From NCBI GenBank assembly GCA_902796425.1, contig CADBPC010000029.1, positions 1-38,001 of the forward strand: a DNA stretch of 38,001 bases. Reading direction: 5' to 3'. Each line of letters begins with the position of its first letter. Within the stretch, counting starts at the first letter, position 1. The notes beneath the pieces are model-generated. The model ran no database searches, was not told the DNA's origin, and saw only the letters and a list, made by a program, of their open reading frames with translations. The translations under genes were made by a program, and so were the position numbers. Positions 15,949 through 23,824 of this stretch are shown here, piece by piece. This DNA comes from an uncultured Lachnospiraceae bacterium. GTDB taxonomy: Bacteria; Bacillota; Clostridia; Lachnospirales; Lachnospiraceae.

Positions 15949-16998
15949 TTAATATGTTTTTACTCCGGCGGCGCGCTTTTTGTGCTCCGTACTTGAGTCG
16001 ATATAATGCCTTGCGGTCGTATCCACCGAATCATGGCCGAGAACGTCCGCAACCAGCTTTATATCACCGGTCTGGTCGTACAGCGCTGTGCCGTAGGTTT
16101 TACGCATTTTATGCGGCGATAAGGTGGTTCTCTGGGGAAGCGCCGATGCGCCGTATTTTTTTATCATTTCCTGGATGCTGCGGATCTTCATTCGCTGCTT
16201 CCTGTTCGAAAGAAAAAGGGCCTTTTCGTCCTTTGAAGGCAGATAGACAGGGCGTTCCGCCTCGATATAATCATTCAGGGCGCCTGCGACGGTGTCGTTA
16301 AAGAACACACGGTCAGGCTTTCCTCCCTTACGGATCACATATACCGACATTTCCTTAAAATCAACATCATCCACGTCAAGACCGACCAGCTCGGATATAC
16401 GGATCCCGGTATTCAGTAAAAGCGTCAGAATTGCCGTATCGCGAAGGTTTGTCCGCTTGCAGAACGGCTGTTCGGTTTTTGTTACACGCATATTGATGAC
16501 CGAATCCATCAGCGTATGAACCTCATCGACGTTCAGACGTTCGATCATTTTGTCCTTTTTAAGACGGATTCGTTCGGCGCCGGCCGTCGGATCATTTTTC
16601 AGGTATCCGTGGCTGTATTCGTATTTAAAGAAAGACCGAATGCTTGACATGCGTCTTGCCTTGGCAGCCTCGGTATTTGTGAACATATGGCCGTCGGCGC
16701 GGATGCCGTGATCAAGGTACGCCTGGAACTCGTTGATGTCTTCAAAGGTCAGCTGATCCAGAATATCCATGGGAATGCTGCGGGGACCGTCTGAAGCGAT
16801 AACGGGATTCGTTTCACAGAGGAAATTAAAGAAAATAACAAGATCGCCGGCATAGGCAATTCTGGTGGAAAGCCTGCAGTTGGACGCGCGGGCATTCAGA
16901 TAAGAAACAACATAATCCGGAAGCTGCCTGCATATTTCATTCAGCTTTTTTGTATCGTTAATCGTGAGTTCACGCCGGTAAACAGACCCGTTTTTCAT
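15949..16998 (-). CDS. Tyrosine recombinase (XerC/D-like integrase)
   Basis: Site-specific recombinase of 349 residues. An N-terminal SAM-like DNA-binding domain (about 27-140) precedes the catalytic domain. All expected catalytic residues are present: R200 (NTGIRISEL), K224 (RKGGK), H296 and R299 (SPHKMRKT), H322 (LGHDSVDTT) and nucleophile Y332 (RHYID). The frame is open upstream to 17250, but that extension crosses a terminator and the promoter. ATG 16998 follows AGAAAGG and gives MKNGSVYRREL. No phage, plasmid or integron genes adjoin it, so it may act in chromosome dimer resolution or inversion rather than as a prophage integrase; the sequence cannot decide. A 30-bp inverted repeat lies about 90 bp upstream. 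Confidence 0.9.
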   Translation of the reverse strand: MKNGSVYRRELTINDTKKLNEICRQLPDYVVSYLNARASNCRLSTRIAYAGDLVIFFNFLCETNPVIASDGPRSIPMDILDQLTFEDINEFQAYLDHGIRADGHMFTNTEAAKARRMSSIRSFFKYEYSHGYLKNDPTAGAERIRLKKDKMIERLNVDEVHTLMDSVINMRVTKTEQPFCKRTNLRDTAILTLLLNTGIRISELVGLDVDDVDFKEMSVYVIRKGGKPDRVFFNDTVAGALNDYIEAERPVYLPSKDEKALFLSNRKQRMKIRSIQEMIKKYGASALPQRTTLSPHKMRKTYGTALYDQTGDIKLVADVLGHDSVDTTARHYIDSSTEHKKRAAGVKTY

Positions 16999-17056
16999 AA
17001 GAAGCCTTTCTGCAGACTGCAGCTGTAAAAACCGTGCCGCAGTCAATGCAAAAGCT

Positions 17057-17085
17057 ATTGTACCAGAGCACGGCCTGCCGCGCAA
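17057..17085 (-). promoter_or_regulatory. Sigma-A type promoter for the recombinase gene
   Basis: On the minus strand: TTGCGC (17085-17080), 17 bases, TACAAT (17062-17057). It predicts a leader of about 50 bases before ATG 16998. Confidence 0.65.
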
Positions 17086-17089
17086 TACC

Positions 17090-17119
17090 TTTAGCGCAAA
17101 ATCATTATTTTGCGCTAAA
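17090..17119. repeat. Perfect 30-bp inverted repeat beside the recombinase promoter
   Basis: Arms TTTAGCGCAAAAT (17090-17102) and ATTTTGCGCTAAA (17107-17119) are exact reverse complements around a 4-base centre. No T-tract follows on the minus strand, so it does not look like a terminator of the upstream operon. It sits 4 bases upstream of the recombinase -35. It may be an operator or the recombinase's own binding or crossover site. It falls in the 336-base spacer between two minus-strand genes (16999-17334), which otherwise holds only the promoter and a terminator. Confidence 0.85.
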
Positions 17120-17226
17120 ATATATAGAGATACACTTCCTCTCTCCCGCAGGAAAAGCCTGAATTCAGGGCTTTGTAAGGGATGTCCGTCTGCCGTGCCG
17201 GCTTGTAAGTTCGTGATACTTAAAAG

Positions 17227-17252
17227 AAATGCACAGCAGAAGCTGTGCATTT
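17227..17252 (-). terminator. Intrinsic terminator after the GH3 gene
   Basis: 11-bp perfect stem AAATGCACAGC (plus strand 17227-17237) / GCTGTGCATTT (17242-17252) with a 4-base loop. On the minus strand it runs into TTTCTTTTA. It lies about 80 bases past the GH3 stop. Confidence 0.75.
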
Positions 17253-17334
17253 CCCTGTTACACTTCGATGTCTGTAATAATCAGACCGTCACGTTCAAAA
17301 ATGTATGGTCCCGCTGGGGAACCGTAACTCCTGA

Positions 17335-19629
17335 TTAAAGGTTCATGAGCATATCGATCAGTCCGCTGTCGCCCATTCCGAAGCTGATCAGACTCTTGAT
17401 CGGCATGCCCTTCATCATCTCCTCCATCATCTTGGAGGCGGTTTCAGCATCGCCGAGCCCGCCGTGGCCGTCACCGTCAGAAGGAGCATCCTCAACAGCT
17501 TCGCCGAAAGGCGAATTTGCCTTGGCGGCTTCCAGGATCTGAGCCATCGCGGCAGCCGTGCGGGGATGGCTTAGGAGCTGTCCTACCGTTGTTGAGCCGT
17601 CGATCTTTAAGGGAAGAACCTTCCCGGTTGTAAAGGAAATCTCATGGCATGCTGTGATATTGTCACTGGCATCTCCTGCCTGGAGCAGGTACTTTCCGCC
17701 GGGAGCATACCAGTCGCCGAGCTCCTCGTTCCAGTAGGAAAGGCTTCTTGCGCAGATCTTCATGGCAACCGTCTTCTTCTCGCCGGGCTCAAGGGCGATC
17801 TTGACAAATCCCTTGAGTTCCTTTGCGGGGCGCTCGGGTGTTCCGTTCAGGTCGCTGACATAGAGCTGGACGACTTCTTTTCCTGCAACTTTGCCGGTGT
17901 TGGTGACATCGACGCATACGGTAATCTCGCCGTTATCATCCAGAGACTCGGAAGAAACCTGCATATTGTCGATCGCAAAGGTGGTATAGGAAAGACCGTG
18001 TCCGAAAGCCCAGCGCACGGGGATCTTCTTTGTATCGTAATATCTGTAGCCGACAAATACATCTTCGGCATAATGGACCTTCATTCCGTCTCCGGGGAAG
18101 AACAGGTAGCTCGGGTTGTCCTCAAGCCGGATGGGGAATGTCTCTGCCAGATGTCCGCTGGGATTGATCTCGCCGTAAAGGATTCGATCCGTCGCTTCGC
18201 CGACGCCCTGTCCGCCGAGATACATTTCAAGGACAGCTGCGACTTTGTCTGCCCAGGGAGTTTCCACGGGGCTGCCGTTGTGAAGGACGACTACGGTATT
18301 GGGCTGAACTGCCGCGACGGCTGCGATCAGCTTGTTCTGTACATCAGGCATACGCATGTGAGTTCTGTCGTAGCCCTCGGACTCGAAGGAATCCGGAAGA
18401 CCTGCGAAGATAACTGCCACATCGGCATTCTGTGCAGCTGCTATAGCCTTTGCGAACTCTTCTGAGTCGAGTTCGTCCTTATCTGCGGGGAAGCCCTTTA
18501 CATATTCGACGCAGCGGCCTTTGGCCTCTGCGGATTCAAGAGCGCTGGTTACCTTGGAGGCGTTGATATGGCTGGAGCCGCCGCCCTGATACCGCGGCTT
18601 TGCAGCATATTCGCCGATATAGACAATTTTCTTATCGGAGGAAAGAGGCAGGATGCCGTTGTTTTCTAGAAGGACTGCGCATTCGCCCGCGGCGTCGACG
18701 GCCTTTTCATGATCGGCGTCTCTGTCAAATACAGCATCGGCATACTTTTCATGATTGTCCACATACTTAAAGACGATATTCAGGAAGCGCTCAACAGCGG
18801 CGTCCAGAAGAGCCTCGTCCAGTTCGCCGTTCTTTACGGCTTCAACAATCTTTTTGTCGTTTATACCGCCGGAACCGGGCATTTCAAGATCAAGTCCGGC
18901 GCGGATACCCTGCGGGCGATCGTCAACCGCGCCCCAGTCGGTCATGACATAGCCTTTATAGCCCCACATGTCGCGGAGGACATCGGTAAGGAGCCACTTG
19001 TTGTCCGACGCATAAGTGCCGTTGATCTTGTTGTAGCTGCACATCACGGTCCAGGGCTGGGACTTTTTGACGGCAATCTCAAATGCCGGGAAATAAATCT
19101 CGTGCGCCGCGCGCTCGGAAACCTCGGAGGAACAGCTCATGCGGTTGTATTCCTGGTTGTTGAATGCAAAATGCTTGATGCTGGTGCCGACTTCCTTCGA
19201 CTGTACGCCATTGATATAAGCGGCTGCCATCTCACCGGCAAGATACGGATCTTCCGAGAAATACTCGAAGTTTCTGCCGCACAGAGGGCTTCTTTTGATG
19301 TTGACGGCGGGTCCGAGGACAACGGACAGATCCTCAGCCTGGCATTCGTTGCCGATGGTTTCTCCCATTTTGCAGATCATCTCTGTGTCAAAGCTTGAAG
19401 CTGTCGCGCACGCTGCCGGGAAGCATACAGCTACAATGCTGTCGTTGACACCAAGGTGATCTGCCTCCTGGTCCTGCTTGCGCAGTCCGTGAGGGCCGTC
19501 GGATACCATGACGGCAGGGATTCCGAGGCGCTCGACGGCTTTGGTGTGCCAGAAATCCTGTCCGGAGCACAGGCCGGCCTTCTCCTCCAGTGTCAGTTCG
19601 GATACCAGTTTTTTGATATCTCTTGCCAT
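17335..19629 (-). CDS. Glycoside hydrolase family 3 beta-glycosidase
   Basis: Retaining exo-glycosidase, probably a beta-glucosidase or related, of 764 residues. Domain order is the GH3 N-terminal barrel (conserved SDGPHGLR, GPAVNIKRSPLCGRNFEYFSEDP, SIKHFAFNNQE and MTDWGAV with nucleophile D231), the C-terminal alpha/beta sandwich (GGGSSHINASKV, VIFAGLPDSFESEGYDR) and a fibronectin III-like domain (VCVDVTNTGKVAGKEVVQLYVSD). A further ~100-residue tail follows. No signal peptide is present, so it acts in the cytoplasm on imported oligosaccharides or glycosides. ATG 19629 is preferred: GGAGG lies 7 bases upstream, whereas ATG 19635 is too close to it. It is the second gene of an operon; the preceding stop codon adjoins its ribosome binding site. 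Confidence 0.93.
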   Translation of the reverse strand: MARDIKKLVSELTLEEKAGLCSGQDFWHTKAVERLGIPAVMVSDGPHGLRKQDQEADHLGVNDSIVAVCFPAACATASSFDTEMICKMGETIGNECQAEDLSVVLGPAVNIKRSPLCGRNFEYFSEDPYLAGEMAAAYINGVQSKEVGTSIKHFAFNNQEYNRMSCSSEVSERAAHEIYFPAFEIAVKKSQPWTVMCSYNKINGTYASDNKWLLTDVLRDMWGYKGYVMTDWGAVDDRPQGIRAGLDLEMPGSGGINDKKIVEAVKNGELDEALLDAAVERFLNIVFKYVDNHEKYADAVFDRDADHEKAVDAAGECAVLLENNGILPLSSDKKIVYIGEYAAKPRYQGGGSSHINASKVTSALESAEAKGRCVEYVKGFPADKDELDSEEFAKAIAAAQNADVAVIFAGLPDSFESEGYDRTHMRMPDVQNKLIAAVAAVQPNTVVVLHNGSPVETPWADKVAAVLEMYLGGQGVGEATDRILYGEINPSGHLAETFPIRLEDNPSYLFFPGDGMKVHYAEDVFVGYRYYDTKKIPVRWAFGHGLSYTTFAIDNMQVSSESLDDNGEITVCVDVTNTGKVAGKEVVQLYVSDLNGTPERPAKELKGFVKIALEPGEKKTVAMKICARSLSYWNEELGDWYAPGGKYLLQAGDASDNITACHEISFTTGKVLPLKIDGSTTVGQLLSHPRTAAAMAQILEAAKANSPFGEAVEDAPSDGDGHGGLGDAETASKMMEEMMKGMPIKSLISFGMGDSGLIDMLMNL

Positions 19630-19641
19630 TTCCATTCCTCC

Positions 19642-20760
19642 TTAAAGTTGGTTGTTATGTGTGCCATCCGCGGTGCTCCTGCCTGCAATCCTGCCAAGAA
19701 CAGTCTCGTCTGCGTCAAAAAGACACCCCTCAAGACGCTTCCTGTCAGCAAGAACGGTGCGGTATGCGAGCTCAAGAATTTCATCCGGGACGACGATTTC
19801 ATCCAGGGACAGGACATCGCGGATAAATGAATACATCTCCTTCGGCCGGGCAAAACACGCAGCCTTTGCGATGGCCTTCCTGTCCTTTTTGTCGGCCTCT
19901 GCAATAAACCCCGGCAGGAAATAACCGCAGGCCATTCCGTGGGGCATTTTCATTTCATAGGTGAGAATATAACTGAGGGCGTGCGGCAGGGATGTGCCTG
20001 TCTGGGAAATTGCAATTCCCGCAAGCGCCGATGCGCGCATGAGATTGGAACAGTCCTCCGCCTCCGGCTTTCGCTCCCCTGCAAGGACCTCTTTCGACCG
20101 GCTCCAGACATGAAGACCCTCCATGACTGCAGCACGGCTGTAGTCGTTTGAAGCCTTGACCAGATAGCTTTCCACAAGGTGCGCCAGGGCGTCGACTGCA
20201 GTATTGACAATCATGGAATGCGGGGCACTGTAAAGATATTTTCCGTCAATCAGGGCAAGAGCCGGGAAAATCCTGTGCGGGATGGACTTTTTCATGCGTT
20301 TCTGATGACGGGTCAGGACGGATACGCCGGTCACCTCTGAGCCGGTGCCGCAGGTAGTCGGAACCTCTGCGACAGGCAGATGTGAAGACGGAAAATTCGA
20401 ATCATAGAGCATTTCCGCTTCGGGACTGTCCTGTTTCATGAGAAAAGCCGCCGCCTTGGCGGCGTCCATAGGAGATCCGCCTCCGATGCCGACAACGAAA
20501 TCAGCATTGTTCGCCTTGCCGAACGCCGCCGCACGCAGTACGGTTTCTACCGACGGATTCTCTTCCACTTCGCTGAATATGCAGTACGGAGTGTCATTAT
20601 CCCAAAGTGCCTTCGTTACATCTGAAAGCGCCCCGCACCTTGATGCGGAGTTCTTTCCTGTTACAATAAGCGCCTTTTTTCCGAGTGAAGCCAGCTCAAA
20701 AGCGTGCGCTTTAACGCACTCCGGCTCATCGTATACAACAGTGGGCATGTAAAATTTCAT
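19642..20760 (-). CDS. Iron-containing alcohol dehydrogenase
   Basis: Group III (iron-dependent) dehydrogenase of 372 residues, using NAD(P)H on an alcohol, polyol or aldehyde. The nucleotide loop is GIGGGSPMDAAKA (91-103), followed by PTTCGTGSEVTGVSV. The metal ligands fit the family spacing: D190, H194 (DALAH), H260 (LPHA) and H274 (PHGMACGYFLPG). The frame is open to 20847, but ATG 20760 gives the normal N-terminus MKFYMPT. The gene ends just before the GH3 ribosome binding site, so the two are co-transcribed. Likely they serve breakdown of one glycoside and reduction or oxidation of its product, controlled by the divergent AraC-type gene; that link is inference. Confidence 0.92.
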   Translation of the reverse strand: MKFYMPTVVYDEPECVKAHAFELASLGKKALIVTGKNSASRCGALSDVTKALWDNDTPYCIFSEVEENPSVETVLRAAAFGKANNADFVVGIGGGSPMDAAKAAAFLMKQDSPEAEMLYDSNFPSSHLPVAEVPTTCGTGSEVTGVSVLTRHQKRMKKSIPHRIFPALALIDGKYLYSAPHSMIVNTAVDALAHLVESYLVKASNDYSRAAVMEGLHVWSRSKEVLAGERKPEAEDCSNLMRASALAGIAISQTGTSLPHALSYILTYEMKMPHGMACGYFLPGFIAEADKKDRKAIAKAACFARPKEMYSFIRDVLSLDEIVVPDEILELAYRTVLADRKRLEGCLFDADETVLGRIAGRSTADGTHNNQL

Positions 20761-20923
20761 GAAATATCCAACCCCAAAATTATTATTCTTAACTATTTTA
20801 ACATGGAGAACGACTTTTATTAAGTAGATAAAGTAATATATGCACAAACAGAGGAGGTTATCATAATCCGGTCATAATATTTGAGGAAATAAATAAAGTA
20901 TTGTTTCAAAAATTAACATTCAG

Positions 20924-21003
20924 TTGCCATAATGTAAAAACTGTCCATTTGTGTGTGAATCGTGCAAAAGGCGCGGATTAGCATTGCCTTTATGTAAATA
21001 CTG
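20924..21003 (+). repeat. Pair of 20-bp direct repeats upstream of the AraC-type gene
   Basis: TTGCCATAATGTAAAAACTG (20924-20943) and TTGCCTTTATGTAAATACTG (20984-21003) match at 17 of 20 positions and are exactly 60 bp apart. Direct repeats are the usual operator layout for AraC-family regulators. The second copy also contains the -35 of the regulator promoter. The 296-base spacer (20761-21056) holds no gene. Confidence 0.8.
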
Positions 21004-21012
21004 CAACATAAT
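20984..21012 (+). promoter_or_regulatory. Probable promoter of the AraC-type regulator
   Basis: TTGCCT (20984-20989), 17 bases, CATAAT (21007-21012), 44 bases before the GTG start. It overlaps the second direct repeat, so binding there would be expected to affect this promoter. Confidence 0.55.
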
Positions 21013-21056
21013 GTGTTTGCAGACAACTAAGGTATTGTTATCAGGGAGGAAATACA

Positions 21057-21938
21057 GTGCAGAAGCTGGATAATGCAAAGCTGAGGGACTGTTTGTCCCC
21101 CGCGGAAATTGGCTACAATGCCTTTTATGGAATTACGCAGAATCCTTCTGCGGAGAAGATGCACTTTCACGAGTATTATCAGTTTCTTATCATATATACC
21201 GGTGCAAAGCACTATATGGTAAATGACAATATCTATCCGGTCTCCTATGGAAAACTAATGATAATTCCGCCTTTTCATATGCATGGAATGATAGACCGGG
21301 AGAAGTTTCCGGTCTATGAGCGTGCTCTTTTGAGCCTTACGCCGGAGTTCCTTCAGAATATCGGGAACAGACAGCTGGACTTTGAACAGGTGATCAATGA
21401 TAAGATCGCTTCCAATCAGTATTGCTTTGACCTGGATGAAGAGTCTGCCGCTGAATGCAAAAAGCTTCTTGCGGAGGTTGATGTGGAGAACAGACATGCG
21501 AATGCCTGGGACCGCTTCGCGAATGTGTCAAGGCTTTTTCCTGTTCTGCGCATGATGCTCGAAGCCAGCAGCAGCACATACACGGAAAAAAAGCTTACTG
21601 CTCCGGAATCCCTGATGCATCAGATACTGGTCTATATCAACGCCCATTATACGGAACCGCTCTCCCTCAAACAGATAGCCGCAAAGTTCGGTGTCAGCCA
21701 GTCTACGCTCTCTCACAGCTTTATTCAATATGCGCATCAGGGGGTATATGATTACATCCTTCACAGGCGCATAATGCTGGCAAAGCAAAGGCTGTATGAA
21801 AATATACCGCTCAGCGAAGTAGCATATCAGTGCGGATTTGGAGACTATTCAAATTTCCTTCGGGCGTTCACAAGGATTACGGGTAAATCTCCGAGCGCCT
21901 ATCGGAAAGAACTGAATGCGGGAGGCAAGACCCTGTAA
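21057..21938 (+). CDS. AraC-family transcriptional regulator
   Basis: A 293-residue regulator. The N-terminal half is a cupin-like sensor (MHFHEYYQFLIIYTGAKHYMV, LMIIPPFHMHGMI). The C-terminal ~100 residues hold two helix-turn-helix units: PLSLKQIAAKFGVSQSTLSHSF, then IPLSEVAYQCGFGDYSNFLRAF followed by the family signature TGKSPSAYRK. The start is GTG 21057 with AGGGAGGA six bases upstream. It is divergent from the alcohol dehydrogenase-GH3 operon and so probably activates it in response to a sugar or glycoside, a typical arrangement. The ligand cannot be inferred. Direct repeats in the shared intergenic region are candidate binding sites. Confidence 0.92.
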   Translation: MQKLDNAKLRDCLSPAEIGYNAFYGITQNPSAEKMHFHEYYQFLIIYTGAKHYMVNDNIYPVSYGKLMIIPPFHMHGMIDREKFPVYERALLSLTPEFLQNIGNRQLDFEQVINDKIASNQYCFDLDEESAAECKKLLAEVDVENRHANAWDRFANVSRLFPVLRMMLEASSSTYTEKKLTAPESLMHQILVYINAHYTEPLSLKQIAAKFGVSQSTLSHSFIQYAHQGVYDYILHRRIMLAKQRLYENIPLSEVAYQCGFGDYSNFLRAFTRITGKSPSAYRKELNAGGKTL

Positions 21939-22008
21939 TTTCTGGTATGATTAGTACAGTGCATTCGAAGCGCTGCTGATTTTACTGAGCCAGTAAGGAA
22001 ACAATAAT

Positions 22009-23154
22009 ATGAGTATATTCAGTTCGCGCCGGCAATTGCCGGCGCTTTTCTTAACCTCGTTAACCGTAACAGTCATCCTTTTGACTGCATCGGTAAATAC
22101 AGATGCGGCGTCATCCAAACCGGTCATCAAGGGCGTGGAGCTGAAAACGGAGGCAAAAAGCCCTGAGGGCGTCGTAACCTTTGCCTGCGTGGGCGATAAT
22201 CTGATCCATATGCCGATCATACGGTACGGGATAAAGGAAAACGGATTCGATTTTCTTTTCGAGCATATCAGGGATTATATGGCGAAGGCGGATATTGCGG
22301 TTATCAATCAGGAAACGCCGCTTGTCGAAGATCCTTCACAGTATTCGTCCTATCCTCGCTTCGGCTCTCCTGTCGGAATTGCCGATGCAGTCAGGGACGC
22401 CGGGTTTTCTGTAGTAACATGTGCGACAAACCACACGCTGGACAAAGGCATTTCCGGATTATTCAGCACGGCAGGAGCATTCGAAAAATATAAGGATGAA
22501 CTGCTCCTTTTGGGAATTCATACCAGCGCCGCGGATGCAGCGCGCATCCCGGTCCTTAACTTTAACGGCCTTCGCATCGCCATGCTGAATTACACATATG
22601 GAACGAACGGAATACCGGTTCCTTCACAGTACCCGTGGTGTATTGACGGTTTTTTTAATAAGGAACGAGTTATCGCACAGCTGAAAGCGGCCAGGGATGC
22701 CGCCGATGCGGTGATTGTTTTTGCACACTGGGGATCTGAATATCAGACTGTGCCGGACTCATTCCAGCAGGAATGGACGCAGATTTTTCTTGAAAACGGT
22801 GTTGATGTGGTTGTCGGATCTCATCCGCATGTAGTGCAGCCCTGTACTCTTCTTCATTCAGAAAGCGGACATGAGATGCTGGTATTCTATTCTCTTGGCA
22901 ACTTTGTGTCCTGCCAAAACCGGCCCGAACGCCTTCTCGGCGCGATGGCTGTATTTACCCTTCAGAAACAGGAGAACGGAGGCGTCAGGATTGCTGCGTA
23001 CAATATAAAGCCGCTGGTAACGGTTCAGGCATATCCGCTTGTGACGACCTGTTTTCTGTCCGACTATACGGATGAACTTGCAAATAAACAGGCCTTGTAC
23101 GCGCCAAGAGAAAAGTTGCAGTCTCTCTTCGATGAGATAACTGCAGCCGATTAA
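22009..23154 (+). CDS. CapA-family (PGA_cap) metallophosphatase-fold protein
   Basis: Exported 381-residue protein of the CapA / poly-gamma-glutamate synthesis family, with a calcineurin-like fold. An N-terminal signal or membrane segment (about 10-33) is followed by the family motifs: ACVGDNLIHMPI, VINQETPLVED, CATNHTLDKG, FAHWGSEYQ and VVGSHPHVVQP. No CapB or CapC genes are nearby, so polyglutamate synthesis is not indicated; a role on wall or surface polymers is possible. It follows the AraC-type gene by 70 bases on the same strand. The first codons contain a perfect 20-bp palindrome followed by TTTTC. TAAGGAAAC serves as a modest ribosome binding site. Confidence 0.9.
   Translation: MSIFSSRRQLPALFLTSLTVTVILLTASVNTDAASSKPVIKGVELKTEAKSPEGVVTFACVGDNLIHMPIIRYGIKENGFDFLFEHIRDYMAKADIAVINQETPLVEDPSQYSSYPRFGSPVGIADAVRDAGFSVVTCATNHTLDKGISGLFSTAGAFEKYKDELLLLGIHTSAADAARIPVLNFNGLRIAMLNYTYGTNGIPVPSQYPWCIDGFFNKERVIAQLKAARDAADAVIVFAHWGSEYQTVPDSFQQEWTQIFLENGVDVVVGSHPHVVQPCTLLHSESGHEMLVFYSLGNFVSCQNRPERLLGAMAVFTLQKQENGGVRIAAYNIKPLVTVQAYPLVTTCFLSDYTDELANKQALYAPREKLQSLFDEITAAD
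22026..22049 (+). promoter_or_regulatory. Terminator-like palindrome inside the start of the CapA-like gene
   Basis: GCGCCGGC-AATT-GCCGGCGC (22026-22045) is a perfect palindrome followed directly by TTTTCTT, 17 bases after the start codon. It has the form of an intrinsic terminator or attenuator, yet it encodes residues of the signal region (RRQLPALF). Confidence 0.5.
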
Positions 23155-23181
23155 AAGTCTGTTTGTAATCTTATAGATGGC

Positions 23182-23808
23182 TTAATCCAGACGCATAAGG
23201 CCCCAGGATACCCAGCCCCAGACAGTGGATATGCCGTCGGTGTCCGTAATATGCAGATGTCCGGATTTATCCAGTGACCAGTCTTTGATCCTCATCTCCA
23301 GCTCCGAGCTCATCCATACAGGCTTAATCAGGTCTTTGCGGATGCTGTAGATATAGATGTGCTGTGTATACTTTGCAGTGTCTTCACTGACCCAGAACGG
23401 CCGGTGCTGGCCATAACTGCCCTGTTTCCACACAAGAAGCAGCATCTCCGGATTGCTGTCACCGTCAATATCCCCGATCAGATAATCGGAAACTCTTACG
23501 CCGTCCTCCGAATGCCAGAGGGTTTCTTCGATCGTGGATGCAATCTCTCCGGGATTCGTATTATCCACGGCAACCTTCGTTACAACAACCTCTTTGCCTC
23601 TCAGATGGACGATCATCTGATCCCCGACAGAGACGCCCTGTGCTTTATCCTGCCATACAATCCATGAAGGAAGCACCGGTCTGCCTGCCAGGAACAAAAT
23701 GACAGCGATCACGATAACTGCGGCGGCAGCGATCGCAATGCCTGCCGCTTTTCTGGCAGAGCCTTCGGATTCAAAATCAATTGTTTTGATAGGGAACTTC
23801 ATAGCCAT
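23182..23808 (-). CDS. Membrane-anchored protein of unknown function, partner of the DUF3160 gene
   Basis: A 208-residue protein. A short charged N-terminus (1-20) is followed by one membrane segment (about 22-42, AAGIAIAAAAVIVIAVILFLAG) and a ~160-residue extracellular domain. That domain holds an acidic GDIDGDSNPE motif (112-121), resembling the calcium-binding loop of FG-GAP or VCBS-type repeats, and a later LDKSGHLHITDTDG. It is rich in tryptophan. It starts 16 bases after the DUF3160 lipoprotein stop codon and is surely co-transcribed with it, suggesting joint action at the cell surface. Start choice between ATG 23808 and ATG 23802 is uncertain. I do not recognise a characterised family. 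Confidence 0.8.
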   Translation of the reverse strand: MAMKFPIKTIDFESEGSARKAAGIAIAAAAVIVIAVILFLAGRPVLPSWIVWQDKAQGVSVGDQMIVHLRGKEVVVTKVAVDNTNPGEIASTIEETLWHSEDGVRVSDYLIGDIDGDSNPEMLLLVWKQGSYGQHRPFWVSEDTAKYTQHIYIYSIRKDLIKPVWMSSELEMRIKDWSLDKSGHLHITDTDGISTVWGWVSWGLMRLD

Positions 23809-23824
23809 ACTCTTAGTTGATTAA

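Noticed and set aside
15949-16998. Prophage or integrative element around the tyrosine recombinase
   Set aside because: Flanks are metabolic or housekeeping genes; no phage, conjugation or relaxase genes and no adjacent tRNA.
17253-17334. Extended N-terminus of the recombinase (frame open to 17250)
   Set aside because: The extension would cross an intrinsic terminator and the recombinase promoter; ATG 16998 has a good ribosome binding site and normal family start.
18709-19398. 229-codon plus-strand open frame within the GH3 gene
   Set aside because: Antisense shadow of a GH3 protein with intact conserved motifs.
22009-23154. Capsule (poly-gamma-glutamate) biosynthesis locus
   Set aside because: Only the CapA-like member is present; CapB and CapC are absent.
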